Source of the DNA: CAZWUW01 sp964636895
GTDB lineage: Bacteria > Bacillota > Thermincolia > Thermincolales > CAZWUW01
Length of the DNA stretch: 35,117 nt
Direction: 5' to 3'
Assembly (NCBI GenBank): GCA_964636895.1
Contig: CAZWUW010000023.1
Location: 1 to 35,117 of the forward strand
Position numbers and translations under genes: made by a program. Of this stretch, positions 8,002-15,865 are shown piece by piece. How positions within the stretch are numbered: position 1 is the stretch's first letter; every line of letters starts with the position of its first letter. Below the pieces are notes generated by a model. It worked only from the letters and a program-made list of their open reading frames with translations, had not been told where the DNA came from and ran no database searches.

Positions 8002-8526
8002 CTACTCAATAATCTGCACAATATCCTCGGCAGCTTTTCTGGCCGGTGCGGCCGGCTCCTGCGCCGGATACCCCACCGGAATCATGGCCACCGGCCGGCA
8101 GCCTTTGGGACAAGCCAAAGCATCGGCCACCAGCGCCTCTTCAAAAGCCCCTACCCAACAAGTGCCCAGCCCGTATCCATGGGCCGCCAGTAAAATATTT
8201 TGCACCATAGCCGCTGTATCCTGAATAGCGTAAAGATTCCGCCCTCTTTCCCGGTAGCGAGCGGCAACAACTTCCGGGTAAACGCAGATTGCCAGTACCA
8301 CCGGTGCCTCCGCCACAAATTGTTGACCAAAGGCCGCCTCGGCCAGCTCCTTTTTCTTGTTTTCATTGTATATCACATAGATACCCCAGGGCTGCAGATT
8401 TCCCGCGCTGGGCGCCCACCGGGCGGCATCCACCAGTCGGCCGACAGTAGCCCGGGGAATACTGTCTTTCTTGAACTTACGCACACTCCGGCGTTCCAGC
8501 ATACACTCAATCACATCTTTTGTCAT
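8002..8526 (-). CDS. Nitroreductase-family flavoprotein
   Basis: FMN-dependent NAD(P)H oxidoreductase of the nitroreductase superfamily, substrate unknown. The N-terminal motif RRSVRKFKKDSIP (residues ~12-24) and the FMN-contacting segment WAPSAGNLQPWGIYVI (~37-52) are classic; a second FMN motif is GLGTCWVGAF (~117-126). 174 residues, a compact single-domain form. Starts 15 bp after the DUF5665 gene, with GGGGGAAGG just upstream of ATG 8526. It is far from the bza genes and shows nothing that singles it out as BluB. Confidence 0.88.
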   Translation of the reverse strand: MTKDVIECMLERRSVRKFKKDSIPRATVGRLVDAARWAPSAGNLQPWGIYVIYNENKKKELAEAAFGQQFVAEAPVVLAICVYPEVVAARYRERGRNLYAIQDTAAMVQNILLAAHGYGLGTCWVGAFEEALVADALACPKGCRPVAMIPVGYPAQEPAAPARKAAEDIVQIIE

Positions 8527-8541
8527 TTACCTTCCCCCTTT

Positions 8542-8844
8542 TTACCTTACTTGCAGTTGTTCCCGCACAATTTTGACAATTTCGGCAACAAATTCACCAA
8601 TTACCGGTATGTTAAGGTATTCCAGCCTTCTGAGCATATAAATTAACAACGCGCCTAACAGGGTAAAACCCACCGCCATCCCAATGCCCCTGGCCAGGCC
8701 GGAAAAAAAGTTAATATAAAACAACCGGATCGGCCGGTTAAGCAAATCCACGTATTCGGCAAGTTTCATTTTTTCCATGGCCAGGCTTAATTCTTCTACC
8801 CGGTCGGCCAGGGTTTTAACCTTGGGCGACTTCTCTTCCGGCAT
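8542..8844 (-). CDS. DUF5665-type small membrane protein
   Basis: Protein of 100 residues from ATG 8844, chosen because GGAGG lies 7 nt upstream; the frame is open to 8880. Residues ~1-35 are charged and probably helical (VEELSLAMEKMKLAEYVDLL), followed by NRPIRLFYINFFSGLARGIG and one or two hydrophobic stretches (about residues 50-72), then an amphipathic tail. This layout matches DUF5665 proteins of spore-forming Firmicutes, function unknown. It leads the operon with the nitroreductase. Confidence 0.7.
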   Translation of the reverse strand: MPEEKSPKVKTLADRVEELSLAMEKMKLAEYVDLLNRPIRLFYINFFSGLARGIGMAVGFTLLGALLIYMLRRLEYLNIPVIGEFVAEIVKIVREQLQVR

Positions 8845-8866
8845 AACGGCGCCTCCTGAACTCAGT

Positions 8867-8896
8867 AATAATTTGCCCACTACAAGGCAAATTATT
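8867..8896. promoter_or_regulatory. Perfect 11-bp inverted repeat between divergent genes (candidate operator)
   Basis: AATAATTTGCC (8867-8877) is followed after 8 nt by its exact reverse complement GGCAAATTATT (8886-8896). It lies 22 bp upstream of the DUF5665 start. A perfect minus-strand TTGACA (-35) sits at 8907-8912, so the palindrome would overlap the -10/+1 region. No T-run follows on either strand beyond the repeat, so an operator is more likely than a terminator. Confidence 0.5.
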
Positions 8897-8944
8897 TATC
8901 ATTGTCTGTCAAATCCCTTCCATTTGGCTGCCAAAAATTGTCCG

Positions 8945-8973
8945 TTGACGAAGCCGCCTGGAACCTTTAAGGT
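8945..8973 (+). promoter_or_regulatory. Possible promoter of the S8 protease gene
   Basis: TTGACG (8945-8950), 17-nt spacer, TAAGGT (8968-8973). The -35 is good but the -10 matches only three consensus positions, so this is tentative. It would give a ~60-nt leader. Confidence 0.35.
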
Positions 8974-9039
8974 TAAGGTTGGAGGGACATTTCTAATGTC
9001 TAGAATCTTTCCAATTAAAATTGCCCGAGGAGGTACCGG

Positions 9040-11847
9040 ATGCATAAACGCTACGCAGCCATAATACTTATCCTGACTATGCTCCTTTCTTCCGTTCCTG
9101 TAACTTCGTTAGCCGCCGCAGAAGCTGGCAGCCGAAATCCTGCCCTAATCTATTTGAAAGCCATCAAGCTAACCCCCGCAGCAAAAACGCCAGACCTGAT
9201 TTCCGGACTCCGCGCCTCCTTAGACAGGCAAGACCGGGTATCACTTTTTCTCGTCCAGTTTACCGGACCGGTGGCCGAGCAGTGGAAAACCGAAGTAACC
9301 AAAACAGGAGCAATCATTGGTGACTATGTACCTGATTATGCCTTTTTGGTGCAAATGGACCTGAGCGCGGCGGCCAAAGTAAAAGCCTTGCCTTTCGTAA
9401 CAAGCATTTCCGTATACAAACCGGTTTATAAGCTTAACAGTATCCTGGCCGACATGCTGCTTACGCGGCCCGATAACAATGAAACCCGGATTAAAATCTC
9501 GCTTTTTAACGGGGCGGATCCGACAGCTATAGCTAATGTCATCCGGAGTTCCGGGCTGGGTACGGTGCATGAAAAAACCCGGGACACTGTTTTTGCCAGG
9601 CTGCCACTGACCGGGCTGATGAAGATTGCCGATAACCCGGACGTGGTCTTTATTGACCGGATGAACGAATTCCGGCTTTATAACGAAAAAGCGGCCGGCA
9701 TTATGCAAGCGCCTGCACTCTGGCAAAACTCCCTGGACGGCAGCGGACAGATTATCGGTATTGCCGACAGCGGCCTGGACACCGGTGTAAATGACGCTTC
9801 CCTGCACCTGGATTTTCAGGGCCGTATTAAAGCCCTACACGCCCTCGGCAGGATTAATAACGCCAGTGACCCTGAGGGCCACGGCACTCACGTAGCCGGT
9901 TCAGCATTAGCCAGCGGAGCCCGTTCCGGCGGACAACACAAAGGCCTGGCCCCTAAGGCCCAACTGGTCATGCAATCCGTAGGCGATGCCTATGGCGGCT
10001 TGGGGGGTATCCCCGCCGATCTAGGGCAGCTCTTTGGCCAGGCCTGGCAGGACGGCGCCCGCATCCATTCAGACAGTTGGGGTGACGATAATTACGGCGG
10101 CTACGATTATACCGCCCAGTCGGTGGACAGATATATCCGTAATAATGATATGACAGTATTGTTTGCCGCCGGCAACTCGGGCTATAACCAAAGTTCGGGA
10201 AGTCCGGTCTATAAATCGGTGGGCACCCCGGCCACGGCTAAAAACATTATTGCTGTTGGTGCTGCTGAAAACAGCCGGCCAAATTTTGGTTCCATCTCTG
10301 ACAATGTTAATTCCGTAGCCTTTTTCAGCAGCCGGGGTACGGCTGCCGACGGCCGTACCAAACCGGATGTAGTGGCTCCGGGCACTATGGTATTGTCCAC
10401 CAAATCCAGCCTGGCTCCGGCCGGCAATTATTCCGGCACGTTGAACAGCTACTATGGCTATATGAACGGTACAAGTATGGCCACCCCTTTGACCGCCGGC
10501 GGCGTGGCCCTGCTTCGGCAGTATTTCACCGATAAGCTGGGCGTAACACCCAAACCCTCTCTTTTAAAAGCCACCTTGATTAACGGTGCCAAAGACATGG
10601 GCTACGGCCCCATGAGCCGTGATCAGGGTTGGGGCCGGGTGGATTTGTCCGGCCTATACCCCACCGGTGGACAAGCTATTAAATTTGAAAACGAATCTAT
10701 TCCTCTGGTCACCGGTCAGAGTACGGAATTCTCTTATGAAATCTCCTCAGCCGGGCAGCCCCTGAAATTTACCCTGGTATGGACAGACTATCCTGGCAGT
10801 ACCGTAGCAGCCAAGGCTCTGGTAAACGATTTAGACCTCAGTGTTACGGCCCCTGGCGGCACTGTTTATAGCGGCAACGATTTTGCCGCCCCTTACAACG
10901 ATACAGTTGACAGGCTGAACAACGTAGAAAACGTGTTGCTGCCCACGCCTGAACCCGGCACCTACCGGGTTACGGTAAAAGGTTACAATATCCCATACGG
11001 ACCGCAGCGCTTCGCCCTGGTTGTCTCCGGCAGCTTCGGCCAGGCCCCGGCCCCGGCACCAGCTCCCGGCCCTACACCGGCACCTACCCCGGAACCAACT
11101 CCGACACCTACCCCGGAACCAACTCCGACACCGACGCCAACACCGACTCCGACTCCGACTCCGACGCCAACGCCAACACCGACTCCGACTCCGACGCCAA
11201 CACCCGAACCCGTTCCGGCACCTGGTCCAAGCATTGTTACCACGATCATGAACGACTATCTTAGTGCGGCTAACACCACCAAATTTAAAAACTATTATAT
11301 TGATATCACCCGCCCTGGCGCAGTTAATCTAAAACTTAACTGGTCCGGCAGCACGACCGACCTGGACCTTTATCTGTTTAATCCGGGCGGTACCCAGATA
11401 GCCCGCTCGGCCGGCAAAGCCAATCCGGAGCAAATAACATTTAACGCCACAGCTACCGGTCGTTATGCTGTAAAAGTAAATGCATATGCCGGCCGGGCAG
11501 CTTACAAACTGACCATGACCCACCCCGTTGACCCGGCCCAAACCGGTGTACTGGCGACTGCCGGCAACGTCAACGCCGCCGGGCAAAGAGAAGTGCTATA
11601 CGACCTCAAGGCCGGCGGGAAAGGGGCCATCAACATTGAGGTGGGCTGGAGTTCCGCTAACGCTGCCGATATCGATGTCTACTTGTTAGACAGCACCGGC
11701 AGAATTGCGGCCAAAGCCACTTCCGGTACCCGAAACCCAGAAACGCTCTCCTTCCCGGTTAACTCTGCCGGCAGTTATAAAGTCAAAGTTTATGCTTACA
11801 AGGGAAGCGGTAATTACAAAATGCAGGTAATATATCCGCAGCATTAA
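9040..11847 (+). CDS. Secreted subtilisin-like (S8) serine protease with Pro/Thr linker and two C-terminal PPC-like domains
   Basis: Predicted extracellular protease of 935 residues. A signal peptide (residues 1-~26, ending SLAAAEAG) is followed by a propeptide-like region (~30-215) and the S8 catalytic domain with Asp243 (GIADSGLD), His281 (GHGTHVAGS), oxyanion Asn379 (FAAGNSG) and Ser479 (NGTSMATP). A beta-rich domain (~555-665) precedes a Pro/Thr/Glu-rich linker (~667-727). Two repeats follow (~740-830, ~840-935), each with a (T/A)DxDxYL motif (TTDLDLYLFNPGG, AADIDVYLLDSTG), as in bacterial pre-peptidase C-terminal (PPC) domains. AGGAGG precedes ATG 9040. Monocistronic, with a terminator after the stop. 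Catalytic residues are all present, so it should be active. Confidence 0.93.
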   Translation: MHKRYAAIILILTMLLSSVPVTSLAAAEAGSRNPALIYLKAIKLTPAAKTPDLISGLRASLDRQDRVSLFLVQFTGPVAEQWKTEVTKTGAIIGDYVPDYAFLVQMDLSAAAKVKALPFVTSISVYKPVYKLNSILADMLLTRPDNNETRIKISLFNGADPTAIANVIRSSGLGTVHEKTRDTVFARLPLTGLMKIADNPDVVFIDRMNEFRLYNEKAAGIMQAPALWQNSLDGSGQIIGIADSGLDTGVNDASLHLDFQGRIKALHALGRINNASDPEGHGTHVAGSALASGARSGGQHKGLAPKAQLVMQSVGDAYGGLGGIPADLGQLFGQAWQDGARIHSDSWGDDNYGGYDYTAQSVDRYIRNNDMTVLFAAGNSGYNQSSGSPVYKSVGTPATAKNIIAVGAAENSRPNFGSISDNVNSVAFFSSRGTAADGRTKPDVVAPGTMVLSTKSSLAPAGNYSGTLNSYYGYMNGTSMATPLTAGGVALLRQYFTDKLGVTPKPSLLKATLINGAKDMGYGPMSRDQGWGRVDLSGLYPTGGQAIKFENESIPLVTGQSTEFSYEISSAGQPLKFTLVWTDYPGSTVAAKALVNDLDLSVTAPGGTVYSGNDFAAPYNDTVDRLNNVENVLLPTPEPGTYRVTVKGYNIPYGPQRFALVVSGSFGQAPAPAPAPGPTPAPTPEPTPTPTPEPTPTPTPTPTPTPTPTPTPTPTPTPTPTPEPVPAPGPSIVTTIMNDYLSAANTTKFKNYYIDITRPGAVNLKLNWSGSTTDLDLYLFNPGGTQIARSAGKANPEQITFNATATGRYAVKVNAYAGRAAYKLTMTHPVDPAQTGVLATAGNVNAAGQREVLYDLKAGGKGAINIEVGWSSANAADIDVYLLDSTGRIAAKATSGTRNPETLSFPVNSAGSYKVKVYAYKGSGNYKMQVIYPQH
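11041..11220 (+). repeat. Low-complexity Pro-Thr coding repeat in the protease linker
   Basis: Degenerate 6-bp units (cc-g-ac/cc-a-ac type, CCNACN) encode Pro-Thr dipeptides interspersed with Pro-Glu and Pro-Ala. The run makes an extended, probably flexible wall- or surface-spanning linker and is prone to length change by slippage in multiples of six. Confidence 0.85.
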
Positions 11848-11870
11848 ATCCCTTACGATAGCTTCCCATG

Positions 11871-11903
11871 AAAAGGTGCGTCTGAGATTAGGACGCATCT
11901 TTT
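11871..11903. terminator. Bidirectional terminator between the protease and the FapA gene
   Basis: AAAAGGTGCGTC (11871-11882) pairs with GACGCATCTTTT (11892-11903), with one G-T wobble. The A-run and T-run flank the stem, so it can act on both converging transcripts. Confidence 0.85.
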
Positions 11904-11918
11904 GCTTTCAGGTTGCAT

Positions 11919-13295
11919 TCACTTTAACGGAAAAATCTTTATCTCTTCATCCTGTTTTGAGAAACTTACAAAGCTGCATTTATCTTTCATTAACATATTT
12001 GCCGTGCCAATAGCCAGCCGGACCCCGGGGTAAATAGCCCCATGCACCAAAACACGGCCAAACTCGGCGTTTTTCAGCAGGATCCCCATATTTTCAAGCT
12101 TTTCATTTATTTCTTGCAGTTCCTGAGTAAGCTCGGCCTGTATGCTGGTGGATTCATTAAGCAGGTTAAGTTTATCTGCAGATAAATACTGCTGGGACAT
12201 TTTCATCCGGTTTAGCAAGCGTGCCGATTTAAAAGCCTTATCATATTGCTGGGTTTTCTCTTCTTTTAGTTTGACCAGCCGCAGATATTCCCGCCGCAAT
12301 TCCGGTGTAACGCCGGTTTCCAGTTCAGTGACGGCAGCCAGTTCGGACCCGGCAATTTTACAGTAGATTTTTTCACCGGCCCTGATTGAACCCCCGACAA
12401 TTACCCCTTTTCCTTCTACTATTACTGTACTTACAGCATTCACATTACTGTGCATGATGGCTTCACCCACCCGGACGCTTTCACCGGCTTCCACGCAGGC
12501 ATTTTCGATAAACCTGGTAATAACGCTGCCCTCCGCCTTAATGCTGGTTTTCTTGCCGATAATGCCGTTATTAACTCTTACATTGCCGGTACACTCCACG
12601 ATTCCGTCACTAATCATGCCCATCACCAGCACATCACCATTAGCTACAACCTTAAAGCCTTCTCTGATATTGCCGGTAACATAAACACTGCCTTTGAATT
12701 CAATATTGCCTGTATTTAAATCCACATCGCCGGCAACCTGATATAATTTAGTGACCCGCAATTTCCTGCCGGTGATGGTGGCATGGCCAGGCACCAAGGC
12801 TACGGCTACGGTGCCGTCTTCACGCAGCTCAACATTTTTCCCGGCCAGCATTTGAATATCCTTCCCGGACTTCACCTTAAGCTCTTCACCGGTAACCGTA
12901 AAACCGGAAGTTGCAGGTATAGCCGGGGTTTTTGCAGCTATGATTTCGCCCTCTTCAACATTCTGAATTAAACTAAGGCTATAGAAATCCACCCCGCCGT
13001 CATTTTTCTCCATTGGTTTGCCACGGTCGTCCAGATTAAACTTGAAGTTAATACGGGCATTTTTACCTTCTATCGGTTTTAAGCCACGGGCAATTAAAAC
13101 AGGTTCAAGAATTTTTTGTTTCTCTAAGACCTAAGCTAATACATCCTGGCGGATGCCGTAAATAACACCTTTCGTCTGCAGCGCATTTTCGATGTCCCGT
13201 CTGGAAATAGGCTGACCGTCACTGGCGGGCTGGACTGTCAGATATGCTTCCATTTTATTATTACTAATTCTAACATCTATCTTTGCATCCACCAT
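11919..13295 (-). pseudogene. FapA/DUF342 polymer-forming-type protein gene interrupted by an in-frame amber codon
   Basis: DUF342 (FapA-type) proteins have an N-terminal domain, a central right-handed beta-helix and a C-terminal coiled coil; in several cases they bind RNA or act in flagellar and surface regulation. Here the frame starts at ATG 13295 (AGGAGG six nt upstream) and encodes MVDAKIDVRISNNKMEAYL...GVIYGIRQDVLA (54 residues). It meets TAG at 13131-13133 and then continues in the same frame as VLEKQKILEPVLIARGLKPIEG...GKPMEKNDGGVDFYS, the expected second half of the N-terminal domain, through the beta-helix to a stop at 11919. The first ATG after the TAG is at 13013, with no convincing ribosome site. 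One base change would restore a ~458-residue protein. It may be a recent nonsense mutation, a sequencing error or a read-through case. Confidence 0.8.
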
Positions 13296-13397
13296 GCAAT
13301 ACCTCCTCGAATCCAATCGATAGCAGTAATTCTACAATAACCGCAATTTTTCCTGCTATATAATGGATTTTCGATTAATAATCAAATAGTTACTCTG

Positions 13398-13426
13398 TTG
13401 ACCGGCAGCTAACAGCCGGGTATAAT
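13398..13426 (+). promoter_or_regulatory. Sigma-A promoter of the marR gene
   Basis: TTGACC (13398-13403), exactly 17 nt, TATAAT (13421-13426). One mismatch from full consensus. The transcription start would fall near 13433, inside the palindrome at 13429-13444. Confidence 0.85.
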
Positions 13427-13428
13427 TA

Positions 13429-13444
13429 AGTCAGTATACTGAAT
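13429..13444 (+). promoter_or_regulatory. Candidate MarR operator 1
   Basis: AGTCAGTATACTGAAT contains the perfect 12-bp palindrome TCAGTATACTGA (13431-13442) and overlaps the predicted +1 of marR. It aligns with site 2 (13905-13920) at 12 of 16 positions, consensus A-TCAG----CTGAAT. Autorepression by steric block is the typical MarR mode. Confidence 0.6.
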
Positions 13445-13464
13445 AATTCAGGCGGGAGACTGCT

Positions 13465-13884
13465 ATGCTGGATATGGAAAAATGGCTGCCCTTTCTATTG
13501 GCCAAAGCTCATCAACATACCCATACCCTTATGCGCTTAACGCTGGAACAGTTTAAACTAACCCCGCCGCAATTTGCTGCATTGGCATTTCTGTGGCGCA
13601 GGGACGGTCTGAACCAGCAGGAACTGGGCAAGTTAATGAAGGTGGACCGTACAACTATCGGCGGGATTCTGGAACGGCTTGAACGCCTGGAATTTGTGCA
13701 AAGAGGACAGGACCCGAGGGATAGAAGGTCATGGGTAGTTTTTGTTACCAAAAAAGGTAAAGCACTACAAGCAAAAATACTGCCGGAACTCGCAACGGTC
13801 AATGATGCTCTCAATAAGTCATTAACCTTAAAAGAACAGCAAACTCTAATCAGATTATTAAAAAAAATAAAGCTCGACAGATGA
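13465..13884 (+). CDS. MarR-family transcriptional regulator
   Basis: Winged-helix repressor of 139 residues. The N-terminal dimerisation helices (residues ~1-35) are followed by the wHTH core, with PPQFAALAFLWRRDGLNQQELGKLMKV and the recognition helix VDRTTIGGILERLERLEFV (~69-87), then the wing DPRDRRSWVVFVTKKGK (~92-108), the family-defining DxRxR motif. GGGAG precedes ATG 13465. A consensus promoter and a palindrome overlapping its start point suggest autoregulation; a related palindrome upstream of the next gene suggests that gene is a target. Ligand unknown. Confidence 0.93.
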   Translation: MLDMEKWLPFLLAKAHQHTHTLMRLTLEQFKLTPPQFAALAFLWRRDGLNQQELGKLMKVDRTTIGGILERLERLEFVQRGQDPRDRRSWVVFVTKKGKALQAKILPELATVNDALNKSLTLKEQQTLIRLLKKIKLDR

Positions 13885-13894
13885 GCTTTATTTT
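13864..13894 (+). terminator. Intrinsic terminator overlapping the marR stop
   Basis: AAAATAAAGCTC (13864-13875) and GAGCTTTATTTT (13883-13894) form a perfect 12-bp stem with a 7-nt loop. It includes the TGA stop at 13882-13884. Confidence 0.8.
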
Positions 13895-13904
13895 ATCAAA
13901 TTAT

Positions 13905-13920
13905 ATTCAGCGCACTGAAT
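13905..13920 (+). promoter_or_regulatory. Candidate MarR operator 2
   Basis: ATTCAGCGCACTGAAT: ATTCAG and CTGAAT are exact inverted repeats around CGCA. The site lies 39 bp before the next gene and overlaps a TATATT that could be its -10 box (13902-13907), although no good -35 is seen. Confidence 0.5.
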
Positions 13921-13958
13921 AGTCAGCAGTAAAAACCATCAAAAGGAGGCGCATTAAA

Positions 13959-14336
13959 ATGATTTGTGCGCGATGTCAGGAAGAAATCACCCAAGGGGAT
14001 GAAATGAACCTCATGGGGCAGGTGCTGTGTGAAGACTGTTATGTTGAGGCTATTGAACCTCCCAGGACCTGTGATGTAAGCGCAGTATACAGTGCCAGGC
14101 TGGCCCGCAAGCTGGCCGGCCACGAAGGCACACAGGGTTTAACGGAACTGCAGAAAGACATCTACGAGTATGTTAAAAGCAACGGTAAAGTCACTCCCGA
14201 AGACTTGGCCGGTAAATTCCAACTGGCAAAATGGCAATTGGATAAACAGTTCGCCACTTTGCGTCATTGTGAATTACTAAAGGGTGCCAAGATTGACGGA
14301 GTAGTCTATATTGTGCTTATGGAGGGCGCTTCATAA
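13959..14336 (+). CDS. Small protein with N-terminal zinc ribbon and C-terminal winged-helix-like domain
   Basis: Protein of 125 residues, family not recognised by name. Residues 1-~30 carry CARC...CEDCY, two CXXC pairs about 19 residues apart, as in LIM-like or zinc-ribbon fingers. Residues ~58-125 (LTELQKDIYEYVKSNGKVTPEDLAGKF...LDKQFATLRHCELL) look like a winged helix, with a helix-turn-helix and a beta hairpin at the end (AKIDGVVYIVLME). A very good AAGGAGG precedes ATG 13959. It follows marR on the same strand but beyond a terminator, with its own candidate operator. It could be a DNA-binding metal or redox sensor; no function is claimed. Confidence 0.75.
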   Translation: MICARCQEEITQGDEMNLMGQVLCEDCYVEAIEPPRTCDVSAVYSARLARKLAGHEGTQGLTELQKDIYEYVKSNGKVTPEDLAGKFQLAKWQLDKQFATLRHCELLKGAKIDGVVYIVLMEGAS

Positions 14337-14358
14337 ACCTTGTCGCCCAGATCAGACA

Positions 14359-15861
14359 TCAGACAGTCAACGCCTCCGCCATTTCCTTTTCTACGCCCCT
14401 GACCATAGCCGCTGTTTCCTCTGCCGTAAACCGCTCCCCGTTTTCCAGGGCCTTTAATTGCTCATCAAATACCGTTACTAACAGCCGGTTTATTTGCGCA
14501 TATTTGGCCCGCGCATTCTCCGGCTCGGGTACTTTGCCGCCCCAGATGCCGGCCATGCGGTTAAAAAGATAATTAGTAAGCTGTCTCATAGTATTCGCCA
14601 GCGCCGCCACTTGCGGGTCAGTAAAAGAAGTAACCCCTTCATAGCTTGACGCCGCCTGAATTAGCAGCCGTCCTTCCCGCTGCAGGTTCTGAAATGCCGG
14701 GGTACCCTTGAGGATAATCTGATGATGATAAAGCACATTGGCGGTGACAGGCAAATTATTAAGCAGCTCATTGCGCCGCAGAAACTCAAAATTAACCCGG
14801 ATGTCCTCTAAATTAGCGTCCGGCTCGAACATAATAAACCCGATATTCGGCTCTATGCCGTGTTTGCGCAAAATCCTGACCGCCGCCTCATTTTGAGCCA
14901 CGGTGGTCATTTTATTCATCCGCTGCAGGGAACTATCCCGGCCGCTTTCCAGCCCAATGAGCATATGCCGTAAACCGGCATCTGCCAGGGCAGCGATGGT
15001 TTCATCATGGATATCGTTAACCCGGCCTTCAATGCCGAAATTGATATGGCGCTGTTTCAAAAGTACAGCCAACTGCAATGCCCGTTCCTGGCCGCTCCGG
15101 CCGGGACCAAAAAAGTTGGGGTCGGTAAAATAAAAATTACGCACATCCCGCGCCGCCATAATTTCATCAATTTCTGCCGCAATGTTTTGCGGACTGCGCC
15201 CCCGCCATCGCGAACCCTGACCGTAAAAAGGGTTGATATAACAAAAAGTGCATTTGCCGTAACAACCCCTGCTGCCCTGCAGGTTTACTTCCGGCAGCCG
15301 GAACATGGCTTCGGTGCGTACGGGAAAAGGGAGCCGGTCTAAGTCCTCCAGCAATGGACGGCGCTGCAGACTGATTCCGCCCGACCCGTCACGCCCGGCC
15401 AGACCCGCCAAGCCGCTCATATTGGCACCATTGGCAGCAGCCGCGGCCAGCTCGGCAAAGGTCTGCTCATGCTCACCGACAATGACATAATCTATTGCCG
15501 GACATTCACGCAAAATATCCTCGTAAGCAATCGTTGGATAAAACCCGTAAGCCATGATGTTGGGGACTGCCCCGGCCTCCTTCTGCCCGGCAAGAAAATC
15601 ATACAAAGCCCGGTCCCGCTGCCAGTGATATACCATATGCACCCCCAGCAGGTCAGGCCGCATGGCAGCCACAGTCTTTTCAATTTCCTGATAAGTCAGC
15701 CCGGCCATATGCCCTTCCACAATCTCCACTTCATGTCCCAGGCTTTGCAGCATAGCGGCCGCGTAACCCGAGAGCAGGCAGGAAGAAAGCGGGGTATTGG
15801 CGATGTCGTTGCACCGCTCCGGACTGATGCTGCGCGGGTGCTCCAATAAAAGAATCTTCAT
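14359..15861 (-). CDS. bzaE: B12-binding-type radical SAM enzyme, predicted BzaE (last step to 5,6-dimethylbenzimidazole)
   Basis: Radical SAM methyltransferase predicted to complete 5,6-dimethylbenzimidazole formation from 5-methoxy-6-methylbenzimidazole in the anaerobic bza pathway. The N-terminal ~180 residues are a cobalamin-binding-like Rossmann domain (MKILLLEHPRS..., ALGHEVEIVE-type, IDYVIVGEHEQTF). The radical SAM cluster motif CYGKCTFC has Cys200, Cys204 and Cys207, followed by a TIM-barrel core with FYFTDPNFF and a LIGLESGRD motif, then a C-terminal extension (~400-500). GTGAGG lies upstream of ATG 15861, 4 bp after bzaD. The assignment as E rather than D rests on gene order (A-B-...-C-D-E in the described bza operons) and is an inference. 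Confidence 0.82.
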   Translation of the reverse strand: MKILLLEHPRSISPERCNDIANTPLSSCLLSGYAAAMLQSLGHEVEIVEGHMAGLTYQEIEKTVAAMRPDLLGVHMVYHWQRDRALYDFLAGQKEAGAVPNIMAYGFYPTIAYEDILRECPAIDYVIVGEHEQTFAELAAAAANGANMSGLAGLAGRDGSGGISLQRRPLLEDLDRLPFPVRTEAMFRLPEVNLQGSRGCYGKCTFCYINPFYGQGSRWRGRSPQNIAAEIDEIMAARDVRNFYFTDPNFFGPGRSGQERALQLAVLLKQRHINFGIEGRVNDIHDETIAALADAGLRHMLIGLESGRDSSLQRMNKMTTVAQNEAAVRILRKHGIEPNIGFIMFEPDANLEDIRVNFEFLRRNELLNNLPVTANVLYHHQIILKGTPAFQNLQREGRLLIQAASSYEGVTSFTDPQVAALANTMRQLTNYLFNRMAGIWGGKVPEPENARAKYAQINRLLVTVFDEQLKALENGERFTAEETAAMVRGVEKEMAEALTV

Positions 15862-15865
15862 TTTA

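Noticed and set aside
8002..8526. Nitroreductase as BluB (aerobic dimethylbenzimidazole synthase)
   Set aside because: Only the general nitroreductase FMN motifs are seen, it is not linked to the bza genes, and BluB needs oxygen while the genome looks anaerobic.
13131..13133. Pyrrolysine read-through of the FapA amber codon
   Set aside because: No pyl genes or methylamine methyltransferase genes in the window, no known Pyl role for DUF342, and TAG serves as an ordinary stop elsewhere; kept only as a test.
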